Below, piece after piece: positions 18,168 to 29,059 of a stretch of 64,000 bases of DNA. Under the pieces are notes generated by a model. The model saw nothing but the letters and a program-made list of their open reading frames with translations. It was not told the DNA's origin and searched no databases. Origin of the DNA: Streptomyces sp. NBC_00654 (GTDB lineage Bacteria > Actinomycetota > Actinomycetes > Streptomycetales > Streptomycetaceae); assembly GCF_026341775.1 (NCBI RefSeq), contig NZ_JAPEOB010000001.1, positions 1,302,001 through 1,366,000 of the forward strand, in the 5' to 3' direction. The position numbers and the translations under genes are program-made. Every line of letters starts with the position of its first letter. The stretch's first letter is position 1.

Positions 18168-18294
18168 GCCGGATGGACATGCCGCGTACTCGGACACCGT
18201 GTGCGCATTCCTGGTGACAGCGCAGTCACGATGCCCTTCGCGGCACGCCCACGCAGAAAACCAACCGCGAGACCACTAAAAGGGACGGACGCGC

Positions 18295-19476
18295 GTGGAC
18301 CTGTTCGAGTACCAGGCGAGGGACCTCTTCGCCAAGCACGGTGTACCGGTGCTGGCCGGTGAAGTCATTGACACGCCTGAGGCAGCCCGCGAGGCGACCG
18401 AGCGGCTGGGCGGCAAGTCTGTCGTCAAGGCGCAGGTGAAGGTCGGTGGCCGAGGCAAGGCCGGCGGCGTCAAGCTGGCCGCCACCCCCGACGAGGCGGT
18501 CGCGCGTGCGACCGACATTCTCGGCATGGACATCAAGGGCCACACGGTCCACAAGGTGATGATCGCCGAGACCGCGCCGGAGATCCTTGAGGAGTACTAC
18601 GTTTCGTACCTCCTCGACCGCACCAACCGCACCTTCCTGGCCATGGCCTCGGTGCAGGGCGGCATGGACATCGAGGAGGTCGCGGAGAAGACCCCCGAGG
18701 CCCTCGCGAAGGTCCCGGTCGACTCCAACTCCGGCGTCACCATCGAGAAGGCCCGCGAGATCGTGGCCCAGGCGAAGTTCCCGGCCGAGGTGGCCGAGAA
18801 GGTCGCCGAGGTCCTGGTCACGCTGTGGGACACCTTCGTCGCCGAGGACGCGCTCCTCGTCGAGGTGAACCCGCTGGCCAAGGTCGCCTCCGGCGACATC
18901 ATCGCGCTGGACGGCAAGGTCTCGCTCGACGAGAACGCCGACTTCCGCCAGCCCGGCCACGAGGCCCTGGAGGACAAGGCCGCGGCCAACCCGCTGGAGG
19001 CTGCCGCCAAGGCCAAGAACCTCAACTACGTCAAGCTCGACGGCGAGGTCGGCATCATCGGAAACGGTGCCGGTCTGGTCATGTCGACCCTGGACGTCGT
19101 CGCGTACGCCGGTGAGAACCACGGCAACGTGAAGCCCGCCAACTTCCTCGACATCGGTGGCGGCGCCTCCGCAGAGGTCATGGCGAACGGCCTGGAGATC
19201 ATCCTCGGCGACTCGGACGTCAAGTCCGTCTTCGTCAACGTCTTCGGCGGCATCACCGCCTGCGACGAGGTCGCCAACGGCATCGTCCAGGCTCTGGCGC
19301 TGCTCGAGTCCAAGGGCGAGAAGGTCGAGAAGCCGCTGGTCGTGCGTCTCGACGGCAACAACGCGGAGCTGGGTCGCAAGATCCTTTCCGACGCCAACCA
19401 CCCGCTCGTGCAGCGTGTGGACACCATGGACGGCGCGGCCGACAAGGCCGCCGAGCTCGCCGCGGCTGCGAAGTAA
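18295..19476 (+). CDS. sucC: Succinyl-CoA synthetase beta subunit
   Basis: 393 residues, ATP-grasp domain then a ligase C-terminal domain. It binds nucleotide and, with SucD, converts succinyl-CoA to succinate with substrate-level phosphorylation in the TCA cycle. Visible: [36 protein letters not shown] and [16 protein letters not shown] 18295 is preceded by AAAGGGACGG. sucD follows after 21 nt. Confidence 0.97.
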   Translation: MDLFEYQARDLFAKHGVPVLAGEVIDTPEAAREATERLGGKSVVKAQVKVGGRGKAGGVKLAATPDEAVARATDILGMDIKGHTVHKVMIAETAPEILEEYYVSYLLDRTNRTFLAMASVQGGMDIEEVAEKTPEALAKVPVDSNSGVTIEKAREIVAQAKFPAEVAEKVAEVLVTLWDTFVAEDALLVEVNPLAKVASGDIIALDGKVSLDENADFRQPGHEALEDKAAANPLEAAAKAKNLNYVKLDGEVGIIGNGAGLVMSTLDVVAYAGENHGNVKPANFLDIGGGASAEVMANGLEIILGDSDVKSVFVNVFGGITACDEVANGIVQALALLESKGEKVEKPLVVRLDGNNAELGRKILSDANHPLVQRVDTMDGAADKAAELAAAAK

Positions 19477-19497
19477 GGGACGAGGGACTCCAACACC

Positions 19498-20382
19498 ATG
19501 GCTATCTTCCTCACCAAGGACAGCAAGGTCATCGTCCAGGGGATGACCGGCGCCACGGGCATGAAGCACACCAAGCTCATGCTGGCTGACGGCACCAACA
19601 TCGTCGGCGGCGTGAACCCGCGCAAGGCCGGCACGACCGTCGACTTCGACGGCACCGAGGTCCCGGTCTTCGGTTCCGTCAAGGAAGCGATGGAGAAGAC
19701 GGGCGCGGACGTCTCCGTCCTCTTCGTGCCGCCGGCCTTCGCCAAGGCCGCCGTCGTCGAGGCGATCGACGCCGAGATCCCCCTCGCGGTCGTCATCACC
19801 GAGGGCATCGCCGTCCACGACTCCGCCGCCTTCTGGGCGCACGCGGGCGCCAAGGGCAACAAGACCCGGATCATCGGCCCGAACTGCCCGGGTCTCATCA
19901 CCCCCGGCCAGTCCAACGCCGGCATCATCCCGGGCGACATCACCAAGCCCGGCCGCATCGGTCTCGTGTCCAAGTCCGGCACGCTGACCTACCAGATGAT
20001 GTACGAGCTCCGTGACATCGGCTTCTCCTCCGCCGTCGGCATCGGTGGCGACCCGGTCATCGGTACGACGCACATCGACGCCCTCGCGGCGTTCGAGGCC
20101 GACCCCGAGACCGACCTCATCGTGATGATCGGCGAGATCGGTGGCGACGCCGAGGAGCGTGCCGCCGACTTCATCGCGAAGAACGTCACGAAGCCGGTCG
20201 TCGGTTACGTCGCGGGCTTCACCGCCCCCGAGGGCAAGACCATGGGCCACGCGGGCGCCATCGTCTCCGGCTCCTCCGGCACCGCCCAGGCGAAGAAGGA
20301 GGCCCTTGAGGCCGCCGGCGTGAAGGTCGGCAAGACGCCGACCGAGACCGCCAAGCTGGCGCGCGAGATCCTCGGCGCCTGA
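19498..20382 (+). CDS. sucD: Succinyl-CoA synthetase alpha subunit
   Basis: 294 residues. The CoA-binding N-terminal domain ([14 protein letters not shown]) is followed by the ligase domain with GHAGAIVSG, whose His is phosphorylated during catalysis. Forms the alpha2beta2 or alpha-beta enzyme with SucC. Co-transcribed with sucC; a strong terminator follows. Confidence 0.97.
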   Translation: MAIFLTKDSKVIVQGMTGATGMKHTKLMLADGTNIVGGVNPRKAGTTVDFDGTEVPVFGSVKEAMEKTGADVSVLFVPPAFAKAAVVEAIDAEIPLAVVITEGIAVHDSAAFWAHAGAKGNKTRIIGPNCPGLITPGQSNAGIIPGDITKPGRIGLVSKSGTLTYQMMYELRDIGFSSAVGIGGDPVIGTTHIDALAAFEADPETDLIVMIGEIGGDAEERAADFIAKNVTKPVVGYVAGFTAPEGKTMGHAGAIVSGSSGTAQAKKEALEAAGVKVGKTPTETAKLAREILGA

Positions 20383-20434
20383 TCGCGCGCCGCGGCGGCC
20401 CGGCCGCCCCGGCACCGCGTCACACCGCACGGAT

Positions 20435-20477
20435 GGCGCGGGCCCGTACCCCCGGACAAGGGGTACGGGCCCGCGCC
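20435..20477. terminator. sucCD terminator
   Basis: A perfect 18-bp stem (GGCGCGGGCCCGTACCCC with its complement) and 7-nt loop, between the converging sucD and HTH genes. Confidence 0.85.
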
Positions 20478-20494
20478 GTTTCCGTTCCGTCCGG

Positions 20495-20547
20495 TCGGGG
20501 AATGCGCGCCGATCGGGGAATGCGCGCCGATCGGGAATGCGTACCGG
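20495..20547. repeat. 18-bp tandem duplication
   Basis: TCGGGGAATGCGCGCCGA at 20495-20512 is repeated exactly at 20513-20530, with a decayed third copy, just downstream of the HTH gene stop. Confidence 0.85.
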
Positions 20548-20562
20548 CCGGGAAGCCGCCGG

Positions 20563-21981
20563 TCAGGGAATCCGCGGCACCAGCCGTTCCGGGCCGTTGG
20601 CGAACTGCTCGCGCAGTGTTTTCTGGAGTTCCAGGTCCTGGGAGGTGAGCTTCTGCGGGCCACCGCGCGGCGGAACGCCGCCGACCCGCTCCGGGGGCGA
20701 CAGCGGTTGCTCGTACCGTGTGGGGGCCGTGTGCAGGGTGAAGCCCGTCGCGCCGATGAGCAGCGCGGCGAAGGCGATGGCCGCCCGGGTCCAGAGCTGG
20801 GCCTTGCGTTCGCTTCCGGTGCGCACGGTACGCGCGGGTGGCAGGGCGGGCAGTTTCCCGGCGAGGGCGAGCGCCCCCAGTTTCTCGTGCAGCAGCGCGG
20901 ACTGTTCCGTCGGTGACGCGGAGCCCGCCAGCTCGGGCAGCCGTTCGGCGACGGCGGCCCGCGCGTTCATCAGCCGGCCCGCCGCCGCCGGGGTGCTGGC
21001 CTCGGTCTCGGCCGCGGTCTCCGGCAGATCCAGGCCCACGCCGTCGTAGAGCAGCAGCGTGCGGCGGTACGAGGGGGGCAGGTCGAGCAGCGCGTCGCGC
21101 AGGGCCCGCCGGTCCGGCTCGGCGGGCGGTGCGTCGGGATGACGGTGGGCGCGGCGCAGCCGGTGCCAGGGCGACATCGCGTACTCGTACGCGGCGGCCC
21201 GCACCCAGCCCGCCGGGTCACGGTCCACGGCGACCTCGGGCCAGCGGTGCCAGGCCAGCTGGAACGCGCGCTCGACGGACTCGACGGAGAGATTGCGGCG
21301 GCCCGTCAGCAGATACGTCTGGCGGACGAGGCCCTGGGCGCAGCCGCTGTACAGGGCGTCGAACGCCTCGGTCGGCGAGAGCCCGGTCACGTCGGGCGCG
21401 GGAGGCGAGGGGGACTCGGGGGGTGTACCCGGTGCGGCGGGGACGGGGGGTGTAGCCGGTGCGGAGGAGACGGCGGGAGCCGGAGACTCCGGGCGGATGG
21501 CCGGGGCGGCGGCCGTAGGCCGGGGAGCGTTCGGCTCCGACGGCTCAGGGGTCTCCGAGGGCCCCGAAGCCTCCGCCGGCCTCGAAACCTCCGTAGCCTT
21601 CACGGGCTCCGAAGCCCCTGAAGCCCCTGAAGCCTCCGAAGCCCCTGAAGCCTTCGGGGCCGTCGAGGTTGCCGGCGGCCGCGTCTCGCCCTCGGCGGCT
21701 GGATTCACCCCGGTGTTCGAGGTGGTCAACGCGGGACGGGGTGCCCGAGCGGTCCGTGCGGCGTCCTCGGCGGAGGAGCCGATGAGCTTGGCGTACACGG
21801 TGCGCTTGCGTCCGCGCGGGCTCGTGCGCCCCGTCTCCCAGGAACGGACGGTGGCACGCGTGACGCCGACCGCCGCCGCGACCTGCTCCTCGGTCAGCGA
21901 TTTCGCCTCACGCAGCCTGCGGCGCTCCTTGGGGGAGGGCAGGGGGTCGGCAGCGGCCGTGTCGGTCGTGCTCCGAGTCAT
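20563..21981 (-). CDS. HTH protein with sigma-like middle domain and C-terminal membrane segment
   Basis: 472 residues. An XRE-type helix-turn-helix (about 18-60: [20 protein letters not shown]) is followed by a repetitive Ala/Ser/Pro/Glu linker (about 85-190). Next is a region resembling ECF sigma domains 2 and 4 ([34 protein letters not shown]). One membrane segment lies near 398-416. The sigma-like part probably does not act as a free sigma factor because the protein is tethered. A gene at this place, beside sucD, is usual in Streptomyces. Target genes are unknown. ATG 21981 faces the PerM-like gene across a 116-bp gap. Confidence 0.75.
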   Translation of the reverse strand: MTRSTTDTAAADPLPSPKERRRLREAKSLTEEQVAAAVGVTRATVRSWETGRTSPRGRKRTVYAKLIGSSAEDAARTARAPRPALTTSNTGVNPAAEGETRPPATSTAPKASGASEASGASGASEPVKATEVSRPAEASGPSETPEPSEPNAPRPTAAAPAIRPESPAPAVSSAPATPPVPAAPGTPPESPSPPAPDVTGLSPTEAFDALYSGCAQGLVRQTYLLTGRRNLSVESVERAFQLAWHRWPEVAVDRDPAGWVRAAAYEYAMSPWHRLRRAHRHPDAPPAEPDRRALRDALLDLPPSYRRTLLLYDGVGLDLPETAAETEASTPAAAGRLMNARAAVAERLPELAGSASPTEQSALLHEKLGALALAGKLPALPPARTVRTGSERKAQLWTRAAIAFAALLIGATGFTLHTAPTRYEQPLSPPERVGGVPPRGGPQKLTSQDLELQKTLREQFANGPERLVPRIP

Positions 21982-22097
21982 GGGTGACCCCCGGCGGTGC
22001 TGCGCTGGGTGAAAAAGTACATAAACGTATATTGAGCGACACAGCGGCCGTTCGCCCGTTACACGGAATAAGCGCGTGTCGTTGGCAGCATGGCAGC
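21982..22097. promoter_or_regulatory. Divergent promoter region, HTH and PerM-like genes
   Basis: An A/T-rich block around 22017-22036 (GTACATAAACGTATATTGAG) stands out in GC-rich DNA and contains near-palindromic GTACATAAACGTATAT. It probably holds the promoter, and perhaps the autoregulatory site, of the HTH gene. Confidence 0.4.
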
Positions 22098-23930
22098 GTG
22101 ACCCAAGTGACCGAGCGCAGCCCGATGTTGTCGGCCGAGCGGGGCAGGTCCGCCGCGCTGGCCTCCGCTTTTCTGCGCGGGGTGATCGCGGCGGGGCTCG
22201 GGCTCGGCTCGCTCGCCGTGCTTGTCATGGTGCTGTGGATCAGCTCTCCGTACCCGGACAGCGGACCCGGCGGAGCCCTGCACGTCGCGGCGGGGCTCTG
22301 GCTGCTCGCGCATGGCGCCGAACTCGTCAGAACCGACACCCTCAGCGGGATCCCGGCCCCCGTGGCGACCGTTCCGCTGCTGCTCTCCCTGCTGCCGGTC
22401 TGGCTGGCGCACCGGGCCGCCCGGGGCGCGGCGGACCCCGACGAGGGGCGCCCCCGGCCGTCCCCGGCCGGTGCCTTCGGCGCGGTCACGACCGGATATC
22501 TGCTGGTCGCGGCCGGTGCCGTGGCCTATGCGCGTGACGGTTCGCTGAGCGCGGACCCGGACACGCTGGCGTTCCCGCTGGCCGTCGTGGTGGCCGGTGC
22601 CGCGGCGGCCGGGGTGTGGACGGCGGGCGGGCGGCCGCTGGGCCCGGTGCCGTCCTGGGCGCCGCTGTGGATTCAGGAGGCGGTCGCGCGCACCCTGTTC
22701 CGGACCCGGGCCGAGGCGGTGTGCCGGTCCGCCGCGGCCGGGGTGATGGTGCTGCTCGGCGGTGGTGCGCTGGTGGTCGCGGCGGGGCTGGTGTGGCACA
22801 TGGAGGCGGCCCGGGAGACGTTCCTCGCGCTCTCGGGCGACTGGGCGGGGCGGTTCGCCGTGCTCCTGCTGGCCCTGGCGCTCGTGCCGAACGCCGCGCT
22901 GTGGGGTGCCTCGTACGGGCTGGGGCCGGGGTTCGCGCTCGGTACGGGGGCCACGGTCACCCCGATGGCCTTCGCCGGGAGCCCGGCCCTGCCCGAGTTC
23001 CCGCTGCTGGCGGCGCTGCCGGACCAGGGGCCGGGTTCGCCCGTCAACTGGGCGGCCGCGGCCGTGCCCCTCGCGGCCGGGCTGGCCGTCGCCTGGTTCA
23101 CCGTACGCAGGGCGGTTCCCGAACCGGCGGTACGGGACGGGGCCTGGAGCGTGGGGGAGACGGTGCTGGTGACGGGGCTCGCCGCGGGGGGATGCGGGGC
23201 CGGTACGGCGGTGCTCACGGCGATGGCCGGGGGCCCGCTCGGCACCGGGGCGCTGGCGGAGTTCGGGCCCGTGTGGTGGCTGACGGGCCCGGCAGCCCTG
23301 GCGTGGACGGCCGCCATCGCCGTACCGCTGGTGCTGCTGCTCCGGATGTGGCGGCTGCGGGAGACCGGGTGGGCACGGCGGCGTCGGAGCGGGCCGGAGG
23401 CGGCGGGGGAGGAGGCCGGCGCGGCGGCGCCCGGCGCGCGACAGCCGGCGCCGGCCCCCGGGGGCGAAGGCGGCCGAAGCGGCGTGCGGGACGGCGCACA
23501 CGGCGGCGTACTTGGCGGCGTGCATGACGCGCACGGCGAGAGCGACGATGCCGCGCCGGAGATCACCGGGCGGCGGCGCCGGTGGCGGCGGAAGCGCGGG
23601 GCCGGGGACGGTGCGGAGGGGACGGGAGGAGCCGGCGGCGCGGCCCTGCCCGGTCCCGTGTCCATGTCCGGCCCGGCGGACCCCGCACCCGGGGCGGTCG
23701 CGGGGTTCGAACCGTACGACTTCCTGCCGACCGATCCCTGGCACGACGGGAAGGAGGCCACGGAGGCCCGGTGGGCTTCCCTCCGGCAGGACTCCGAAGG
23801 GCTCGAGGCCGACTTCCGGCCGGAGCTTCCCGCAGGTCCGCCGGAGCTCCTGGCGGACCCACCGGAGCCCCCGGTGGAATCGCGGGAGCCCTCGGCGGCC
23901 CCGGAGTCCGGCCGGGCGGCTACTTCTTGA
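22098..23930 (+). CDS. PerM/DUF6350-like polytopic membrane protein
   Basis: About 610 residues from GTG 22098 ([11 protein letters not shown]). The first about 430 residues hold roughly ten hydrophobic segments; the last about 170 are a charged, Gly/Ala/Glu/Pro-rich cytoplasmic tail. Its place between sucD and purN is that of mycobacterial perM (Rv0955), a division-related membrane protein, which suggests orthology (inference from order and topology). No clear ribosome binding site precedes the GTG; ATG 22128 is an alternative. Its end overlaps the next gene's end by 11 bp (converging). Confidence 0.75.
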   Translation: MTQVTERSPMLSAERGRSAALASAFLRGVIAAGLGLGSLAVLVMVLWISSPYPDSGPGGALHVAAGLWLLAHGAELVRTDTLSGIPAPVATVPLLLSLLPVWLAHRAARGAADPDEGRPRPSPAGAFGAVTTGYLLVAAGAVAYARDGSLSADPDTLAFPLAVVVAGAAAAGVWTAGGRPLGPVPSWAPLWIQEAVARTLFRTRAEAVCRSAAAGVMVLLGGGALVVAAGLVWHMEAARETFLALSGDWAGRFAVLLLALALVPNAALWGASYGLGPGFALGTGATVTPMAFAGSPALPEFPLLAALPDQGPGSPVNWAAAAVPLAAGLAVAWFTVRRAVPEPAVRDGAWSVGETVLVTGLAAGGCGAGTAVLTAMAGGPLGTGALAEFGPVWWLTGPAALAWTAAIAVPLVLLLRMWRLRETGWARRRRSGPEAAGEEAGAAAPGARQPAPAPGGEGGRSGVRDGAHGGVLGGVHDAHGESDDAAPEITGRRRRWRRKRGAGDGAEGTGGAGGAALPGPVSMSGPADPAPGAVAGFEPYDFLPTDPWHDGKEATEARWASLRQDSEGLEADFRPELPAGPPELLADPPEPPVESREPSAAPESGRAATS

Positions 23931-24804
23931 CGCCGAAGAAGGGCTCCAGCGGCTTCGGCAGGAGATCGTTGCAGGCCAGCGCGCCGGACTTGGTGAGGGC
24001 GTCGTTCACGCACGTGTAGTAGTCGCGGTAGACCAGCTGGACCGTGAAGGACGTCGCGACGATCGAGAGTGCGAGCAGGGCGGTCACCAGGCCGCTGACC
24101 GCCGCCGTGGTCTGCGGCCGGTTGCCGCCGCTCCGGCCGGCCGTCGCGGGCGGCGCGGCCCCGTCGCCCGCCCCCGCCCCTGCCGGGCCGGCCGTCGCAG
24201 GGGTGCCCGCGCCGCTGGCCGCTGCCGTGCCGTCCGTCGCGGACGCGCCCTTGGGCTTGGCGCGCAGGGAGCTGATGGCCCAGTAGACGGAGAGCGCGCC
24301 CAGGAGCAGGGCGATCTCCGGGAAGTCGAAGAGGGCGAAGAAGAACGCCCACATGCCGCCGAGCACCGCGTAGCGGGCGCGCCGCTGGGCGGGGTCGGTC
24401 GGGTCCCAGCGCAGTCCGCCCGGGTTGCCCTCGGGGCCGCCCTTGCCACCGCCCGGCCCGCCGCCGGGGCGGCTGCCGAAGCCGCCGGTGCCCCGGCCGG
24501 GCTGCTGGTCGCTCCACTGACTGCCCCAGGCCGGGCGGTCGCCGGACGGGCCGTTGCCGGAGCCGTCATCCTCCCCGTCACCCTCCCCGTTGCCGTTCGT
24601 GGGCGAGGACGGGTGGCGTGGCTGCCAGGGCTGGTCGGGCCGGTCCGCGGGCGGCGGCGCGAACGGATTGTCATCGGTGGGCCCGGCGGAACCCGGAGCG
24701 CCGGAGGAACCCGGCGTACCCGAGGGACCGGACGGCCCGGAGGAACCCGGCGTACCGGAGGAACGAGAGAGGCGGAAGGCGGTGCGGCGGCGTCGGTCCG
24801 GCAT
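23920..24804 (-). CDS. Membrane protein with Pro/Gly/Ser-rich N-terminus
   Basis: 294 residues. Residues 1-135 are low complexity ([10 protein letters not shown] repeats). Then come a [13 protein letters not shown] segment, two close hydrophobic segments (about 146-180), an Ala/Gly linker and a last membrane segment (about 236-258), ending in a short tail with two Cys. Similar proline-rich membrane proteins sit next to perM in mycobacteria. No enzymatic motif is seen. Confidence 0.7.
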   Translation of the reverse strand: MPDRRRRTAFRLSRSSGTPGSSGPSGPSGTPGSSGAPGSAGPTDDNPFAPPPADRPDQPWQPRHPSSPTNGNGEGDGEDDGSGNGPSGDRPAWGSQWSDQQPGRGTGGFGSRPGGGPGGGKGGPEGNPGGLRWDPTDPAQRRARYAVLGGMWAFFFALFDFPEIALLLGALSVYWAISSLRAKPKGASATDGTAAASGAGTPATAGPAGAGAGDGAAPPATAGRSGGNRPQTTAAVSGLVTALLALSIVATSFTVQLVYRDYYTCVNDALTKSGALACNDLLPKPLEPFFGVKK

Positions 24805-24940
24805 GTGGTGAACGTCTTCCCCATCTCGTCATGTCCGCCCCGAGGACGGTTCGTCCGCCCGGTGGGCGGTTCGCTGTCCCCTGACGCTACCTCCCGGTCA
24901 CGCCCCCGTCCCGTGGGGGCCGCTGGGTGTGCCGGTATCG

Positions 24941-24968
24941 TTGCTGACGGTCGGCTCGTTCGTAGAGT
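24941..24968 (+). promoter_or_regulatory. Probable purNH promoter
   Basis: TTGCTG (24941-24946) and TAGAGT (24963-24968) with 16-bp spacing, giving a leader of about 90 nt before purN. The leader holds TCGTACGACCGTACAA, a near-palindrome. The rest of the 24805-25063 gap shows nothing else. Confidence 0.5.
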
Positions 24969-25063
24969 TCCCCGTATCGAGGGGCGAGATTCTTTCGTAC
25001 GACCGTACAAAGAGCACCGCACGCACATCGCACCTGCCTTACCACGCGAGAAAGGGCCCAGCT

Positions 25064-25720
25064 GTGGCCTCCCCGCCCCCCTCCGCCGCTCCGGCCCGCC
25101 TGGTCGTGCTGGTCTCCGGCTCCGGTACGAATCTCCAGGCCCTGCTCGACGCCATCGGCGACGACCCCGAGGGCTACGGCGCCCAGGTCGTCGCGGTCGG
25201 CGCGGACCGTGACGACATCGTCGGCCTGGAGCGTGCCGAGCGTGCCGGGCTGCCCACTTTCGTGTGCAAGGTCAAGGACCATGCCACCCGCGAGGAGTGG
25301 GACGCGGCGCTCACGGCCGCCACGGCCGCGCACCGCCCGGACCTCGTCGTCTCCGCGGGATTCATGAAGATCGTGGGCAGGACGTTCCTCGCCGCGTTCG
25401 GCGGCCGGTTCATCAACACACACCCCGCCCTGCTCCCCAGCTTTCCCGGTGCCCATGGGGTGCGCGACGCGCTCGCGTACGGCGTGAAGGTCACCGGCTG
25501 CACCGTCCACTTCGTCGACGACGGCGTCGACACCGGTCCGATCATCGCGCAGGGCGTGGTCGAGGTGACCGAAGAGGACACGCCGGAGGGCGAAGCCGCT
25601 CTCCATGAACGCATCAAGGAAGTCGAGCGCAAGCTGCTCGTCGAGGCCGTGGGGCGACTCGCCCGTGACGGCCATCGCATTGAGGGACGAAAGGTTCATC
25701 TCGGTCATGTCGGTGAATAA
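25064..25720 (+). CDS. purN: Phosphoribosylglycinamide formyltransferase
   Basis: 218 residues. Transfers the formyl group of 10-formyl-THF to GAR in purine synthesis. Visible: [16 protein letters not shown] (substrate phosphate site), the catalytic Asn/His in [16 protein letters not shown] and Asp in [12 protein letters not shown] 25064 is chosen for GAAAGG 8 nt upstream; the frame further upstream is non-conserved. Its end overlaps purH by 14 nt, so translation is coupled. Confidence 0.96.
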   Translation: MASPPPSAAPARLVVLVSGSGTNLQALLDAIGDDPEGYGAQVVAVGADRDDIVGLERAERAGLPTFVCKVKDHATREEWDAALTAATAAHRPDLVVSAGFMKIVGRTFLAAFGGRFINTHPALLPSFPGAHGVRDALAYGVKVTGCTVHFVDDGVDTGPIIAQGVVEVTEEDTPEGEAALHERIKEVERKLLVEAVGRLARDGHRIEGRKVHLGHVGE

Positions 25721-27260
25721 GCCCATCCGCCGCGCCCTGGTCAGTGTCTACGACAAGACGGGGCTCGAAGACCTCGCCCGCGGTCTGCACGAGGCGGGCG
25801 TCGAGCTCGTCTCCACCGGCTCCACCGCCGGGCGGATCGCCGCCGCCGGAGTGCCGGTCACCAAGGTCGAGGAGCTCACCGGTTTCCCCGAGTGCCTCGA
25901 CGGCCGCGTGAAGACACTGCACCCCCGCGTGCACGCCGGCATCCTGGCCGACCTGCGCCTGGACACCCACCGTGAGCAGCTCGCCGAGCTCGGCGTGGAG
26001 CCGTTCGACCTCGTGGTCGTCAACCTGTACCCGTTCAAGGAGACCGTCGCCTCCGGCGCCTCCGACGACGAGTGCGTGGAGCAGATCGACATCGGCGGCC
26101 CCTCGATGGTCCGCGCCGCCGCCAAGAACCACCCGTCCGTCGCCGTCGTGACGAGCCCCGAGCGGTACGCCGACGTCCTCGCCGCCGTCGCCGCGGGCGG
26201 CTTCGACCTGAGCGCCCGCAAGCGCCTGGCCGCCGAGGCCTTCCAGCACACCGCCGCGTACGACGTGGCCGTGGCCTCCTGGTTCGCGGCCGACTACGCC
26301 GCCGCCGACGACTCGGGCTTCCCCGACTTCTTCGGTACGACGTACGAGCGCGGCAACGTCCTGCGCTACGGCGAGAACCCGCACCAGCCCGCCGCCCTCT
26401 ACACCTCGGGCGCCGGCGGCCTGGCCGAGGCGGAGCAGCTGCACGGCAAGGAGATGTCGTACAACAACTACACGGACACCGACGCCGCGCGCCGGGCCGC
26501 GTACGACCACGCCGAGCCCTGTGTCGCGATCATCAAGCACGCCAACCCGTGCGGGATCGCGATCGCCGACGATGTCGCCGAGGCGCACCGCAACGCGCAC
26601 GCCTGTGACCCGCTGTCCGCCTTCGGCGGGGTCATCGCCGTCAACCGCCCGGTGACCGTCGCCATGGCCGAGCAGGTCGCGGAGATCTTCACCGAGGTCA
26701 TCGTCGCCCCGGCGTACGAGGACGGTGCCGTCGAGGTGCTGGCCCGCAAGAAGAACATCCGCGTACTGCGCTGCCCCGACGGCCCGGCCGCCCCGGTGGA
26801 GGTCAAGCCCATCGACGGCGGAGCGCTGCTCCAGGTCACCGACCGGCTCCAGGCCGAGGGCGACGACCCGGCCAACTGGACCCTCGCCACCGGTGAGGCA
26901 CTCTCCGCGGACGAGCTGAAGGAGCTCGCCTTCGCGTGGAAGGCCTGTCGCGCGGTCAAGTCCAACGCGATCCTGCTCGCCAAGGACGGCGCCTCGGTCG
27001 GCGTCGGCATGGGCCAGGTCAACCGCGTCGACTCCGCCAAGCTCGCCGTCGAGCGGGCGGGCGAGGAGCGGGCGCGCGGGGCGTACGCCGCCTCCGACGC
27101 GTTCTTCCCGTTCCCGGACGGCCTGGAGATCCTCACCGCGGCCGGCATCAGGGCCGTGGCCCAGCCCGGTGGATCGGTCCGCGACGAGCTGGTCATCGAG
27201 GCCGCGAAGAAGGCGGGCGTGACCATGTACTTCACCGGAACGCGCCACTTCTTCCACTGA
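25707..27260 (+). CDS. purH: Bifunctional AICAR transformylase/IMP cyclohydrolase
   Basis: 517 residues. The N-terminal MGS-like cyclohydrolase domain ([18 protein letters not shown]) is followed by the AICAR formyltransferase domain with the KHANPCG active-site motif. It catalyses the last two steps to IMP using 10-formyl-THF. ATG 25707 overlaps purN. A terminator follows 10 nt after the stop. Confidence 0.97.
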   Translation: MSVNKPIRRALVSVYDKTGLEDLARGLHEAGVELVSTGSTAGRIAAAGVPVTKVEELTGFPECLDGRVKTLHPRVHAGILADLRLDTHREQLAELGVEPFDLVVVNLYPFKETVASGASDDECVEQIDIGGPSMVRAAAKNHPSVAVVTSPERYADVLAAVAAGGFDLSARKRLAAEAFQHTAAYDVAVASWFAADYAAADDSGFPDFFGTTYERGNVLRYGENPHQPAALYTSGAGGLAEAEQLHGKEMSYNNYTDTDAARRAAYDHAEPCVAIIKHANPCGIAIADDVAEAHRNAHACDPLSAFGGVIAVNRPVTVAMAEQVAEIFTEVIVAPAYEDGAVEVLARKKNIRVLRCPDGPAAPVEVKPIDGGALLQVTDRLQAEGDDPANWTLATGEALSADELKELAFAWKACRAVKSNAILLAKDGASVGVGMGQVNRVDSAKLAVERAGEERARGAYAASDAFFPFPDGLEILTAAGIRAVAQPGGSVRDELVIEAAKKAGVTMYFTGTRHFFH

Positions 27261-27270
27261 GCCGCGACCG

Positions 27271-27307
27271 AGCCCCCGGCCGCACCCCTCTCCCGGGGTG
27301 CGGCGGG
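27271..27307 (+). terminator. purNH terminator
   Basis: CCCCCGGCCGCACCCC pairs with GGGGTGCGGCGGGGG, leaving one bulged G and a short loop. Confidence 0.75.
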
Positions 27308-27374
27308 GGCCGCACCGTGTCCGGGATATCCGGGAATTCAGGTCTTGGTCGTGCCTCTGTTCTAATAAACCGCC

Positions 27375-28883
27375 GTGGAAATCCGTTGCGGGGGCGTCGT
27401 GCTTGATCTGAACAAGAGGAAGACGGGCCGGTCCGCCGTACCGGCACCGGGCGGTCCGCCGGACGAGGTCCCGGCCTCCACCGCGGACCGGGTCCCCCTG
27501 CGCCCGTATCTGATCGCCGCCGCGGTGCTGTGCGCGCTGTACTTCCTGTACTCGCACCTCCAGTACAGCCGCTTCGGCTCGCCCTCCTGGGACCTGGGGA
27601 TCTTCGAGCAGGAGGTACGGGCGTACGCCGGACTGAACGCTCCCGTCGTCGACATCAAGGGCCCCGGCTATCTGATACTCGGCGACCACTTCAGCCCCGT
27701 CGTGGCGCTGCTCGCCCCGCTCTACTGGATCTGGCCGTCCGCCGAAGCCCTGCTGTTCGCGCAGGCCGCACTCTTCGCGGCCTCCGCCGTCATCGTCGGC
27801 CGCACCGCGCAGCAGATCCTGGGCGGCCGTGCGGGCATGTGCGTCACCGTCGCGTACGGGCTGTCCTGGGGACTCCAGGAGGCGGTGAAGTCCGACTTCC
27901 ACGAAATCGCCTTCGCCGTACCGCTGCTCGCGCTCGTCTGCCGGGCCCTGCTCACCCGGCGGTGGACGGCCGCCGTCCTGTGGTCCCTGCCCCTGGTCCT
28001 GGTCAAGGAGGACCTGGGCGCCACGGTCGCCGTCGTCGGCCTTCTGCTCTTCCTGTACGGCCGCCGCCTCCAGGGCGCCCTGCTGGCGGCCTTCGGCGTG
28101 CTGGCCTTCGCCGTCACCGTCCTCGTCCTGATACCGGCGGCCAGCAGCGAGGGAACGTACGACTACTGGACGAAGATCGACAAGAACGGGGAGCAGGACG
28201 TCTCCCTGTTCGACTCCGTCCTCGGCGTCCTCAACTCCTCGGTCAAGATCGAGATGCTGGTCTTCCTGGTCGGCATCACCGCCTTCATGGCACTGCGCTC
28301 GCCCCTGATCCTGCTCGTCGTGCCCACGCTCGGCTGGCGTCTGCTGTCCCAGGACTCCCACCACTGGGGCATGGTCTGGCACTACAGCGCCATCCTCATG
28401 CCCGTGGTGTTCCTGGCCATGTGCGACGGAATCCGTCGCAGCCGCGACTCCGCGCGGCCGTGGCTCGCCTCGTACGCGAAGGTCGCCGTACCCGTCGCCA
28501 CCGCGATCGCCGTGGCCCTCACCCAGCATCTGCCGCTGCGCGACGTGCTGCGCCCTGAGACCTACCGCACCGACGCGCGCGTCCACGCGGCCCGGGAGGC
28601 GCTGGAGGCCATCCCCGCCGGGGCACGGGTCGAGACGGACATCACGCTGATGGCGCACCTCACGGGCGACCGCACCGTCTACTGGATCGGCGGGGCCCCG
28701 GGCACGGCCCCCGACATCGTCGCGGTCAACCTGGACTTCGGCTGGTCGCGGCCGATCACCGACCCGGTGGCGTACGCCGAGCAGCTCCACCCCGAGGCGC
28801 AGTACCGGCTCAAGCACCGGGCCGGGAGCTTCGTGGTCATGGAGCGCACGACACCGGCCCCGTCGGACATCCCCGGCCGCTGA
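27375..28883 (+). CDS. DUF2079 polytopic membrane protein
   Basis: 502 residues. After a basic start there are about ten hydrophobic segments between residues 40 and 395, then a soluble C-terminal part of about 100 residues (VETDITLMAHLTGDRTVYWIG). The pattern LQYSRFGSPSWDLGIFEQEV and GDHFSPVVALLAPLYW is that of DUF2079 proteins, which resemble glycosyltransferase-type membrane enzymes; the donor is unknown. GTG 27375 coincides with the start expected from TAATAA at 27363-27368 (leaderless). GTG 27399 with GGGGG upstream is the alternative start. Confidence 0.8.
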   Translation: MEIRCGGVVLDLNKRKTGRSAVPAPGGPPDEVPASTADRVPLRPYLIAAAVLCALYFLYSHLQYSRFGSPSWDLGIFEQEVRAYAGLNAPVVDIKGPGYLILGDHFSPVVALLAPLYWIWPSAEALLFAQAALFAASAVIVGRTAQQILGGRAGMCVTVAYGLSWGLQEAVKSDFHEIAFAVPLLALVCRALLTRRWTAAVLWSLPLVLVKEDLGATVAVVGLLLFLYGRRLQGALLAAFGVLAFAVTVLVLIPAASSEGTYDYWTKIDKNGEQDVSLFDSVLGVLNSSVKIEMLVFLVGITAFMALRSPLILLVVPTLGWRLLSQDSHHWGMVWHYSAILMPVVFLAMCDGIRRSRDSARPWLASYAKVAVPVATAIAVALTQHLPLRDVLRPETYRTDARVHAAREALEAIPAGARVETDITLMAHLTGDRTVYWIGGAPGTAPDIVAVNLDFGWSRPITDPVAYAEQLHPEAQYRLKHRAGSFVVMERTTPAPSDIPGR

Positions 28884-29002
28884 GCCCGGCCGGCCACCGG
28901 CACTCCTGCCGCTTCCGTGCACGGCCGCTCCCGTGCACGGCTGTTCACGCGGACGGCCGCTCCTGCCGGGGGGCCGTTTCCGAGAGCGTCCGGGAAACGC
29001 GC

Positions 29003-29036
29003 GGAGGCCGCGACCCGTCGAACGGGTGCGGCCTCC
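29003..29036. terminator. Bidirectional terminator
   Basis: GGAGGCCGCGACCCG pairs with CGGGTGCGGCCTCC (one bulge, 5-nt loop) between the converging DUF2079 and RDD genes. Confidence 0.75.
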
Positions 29037-29059
29037 GAGGCGAGCGGGTCGGGGCGGGG

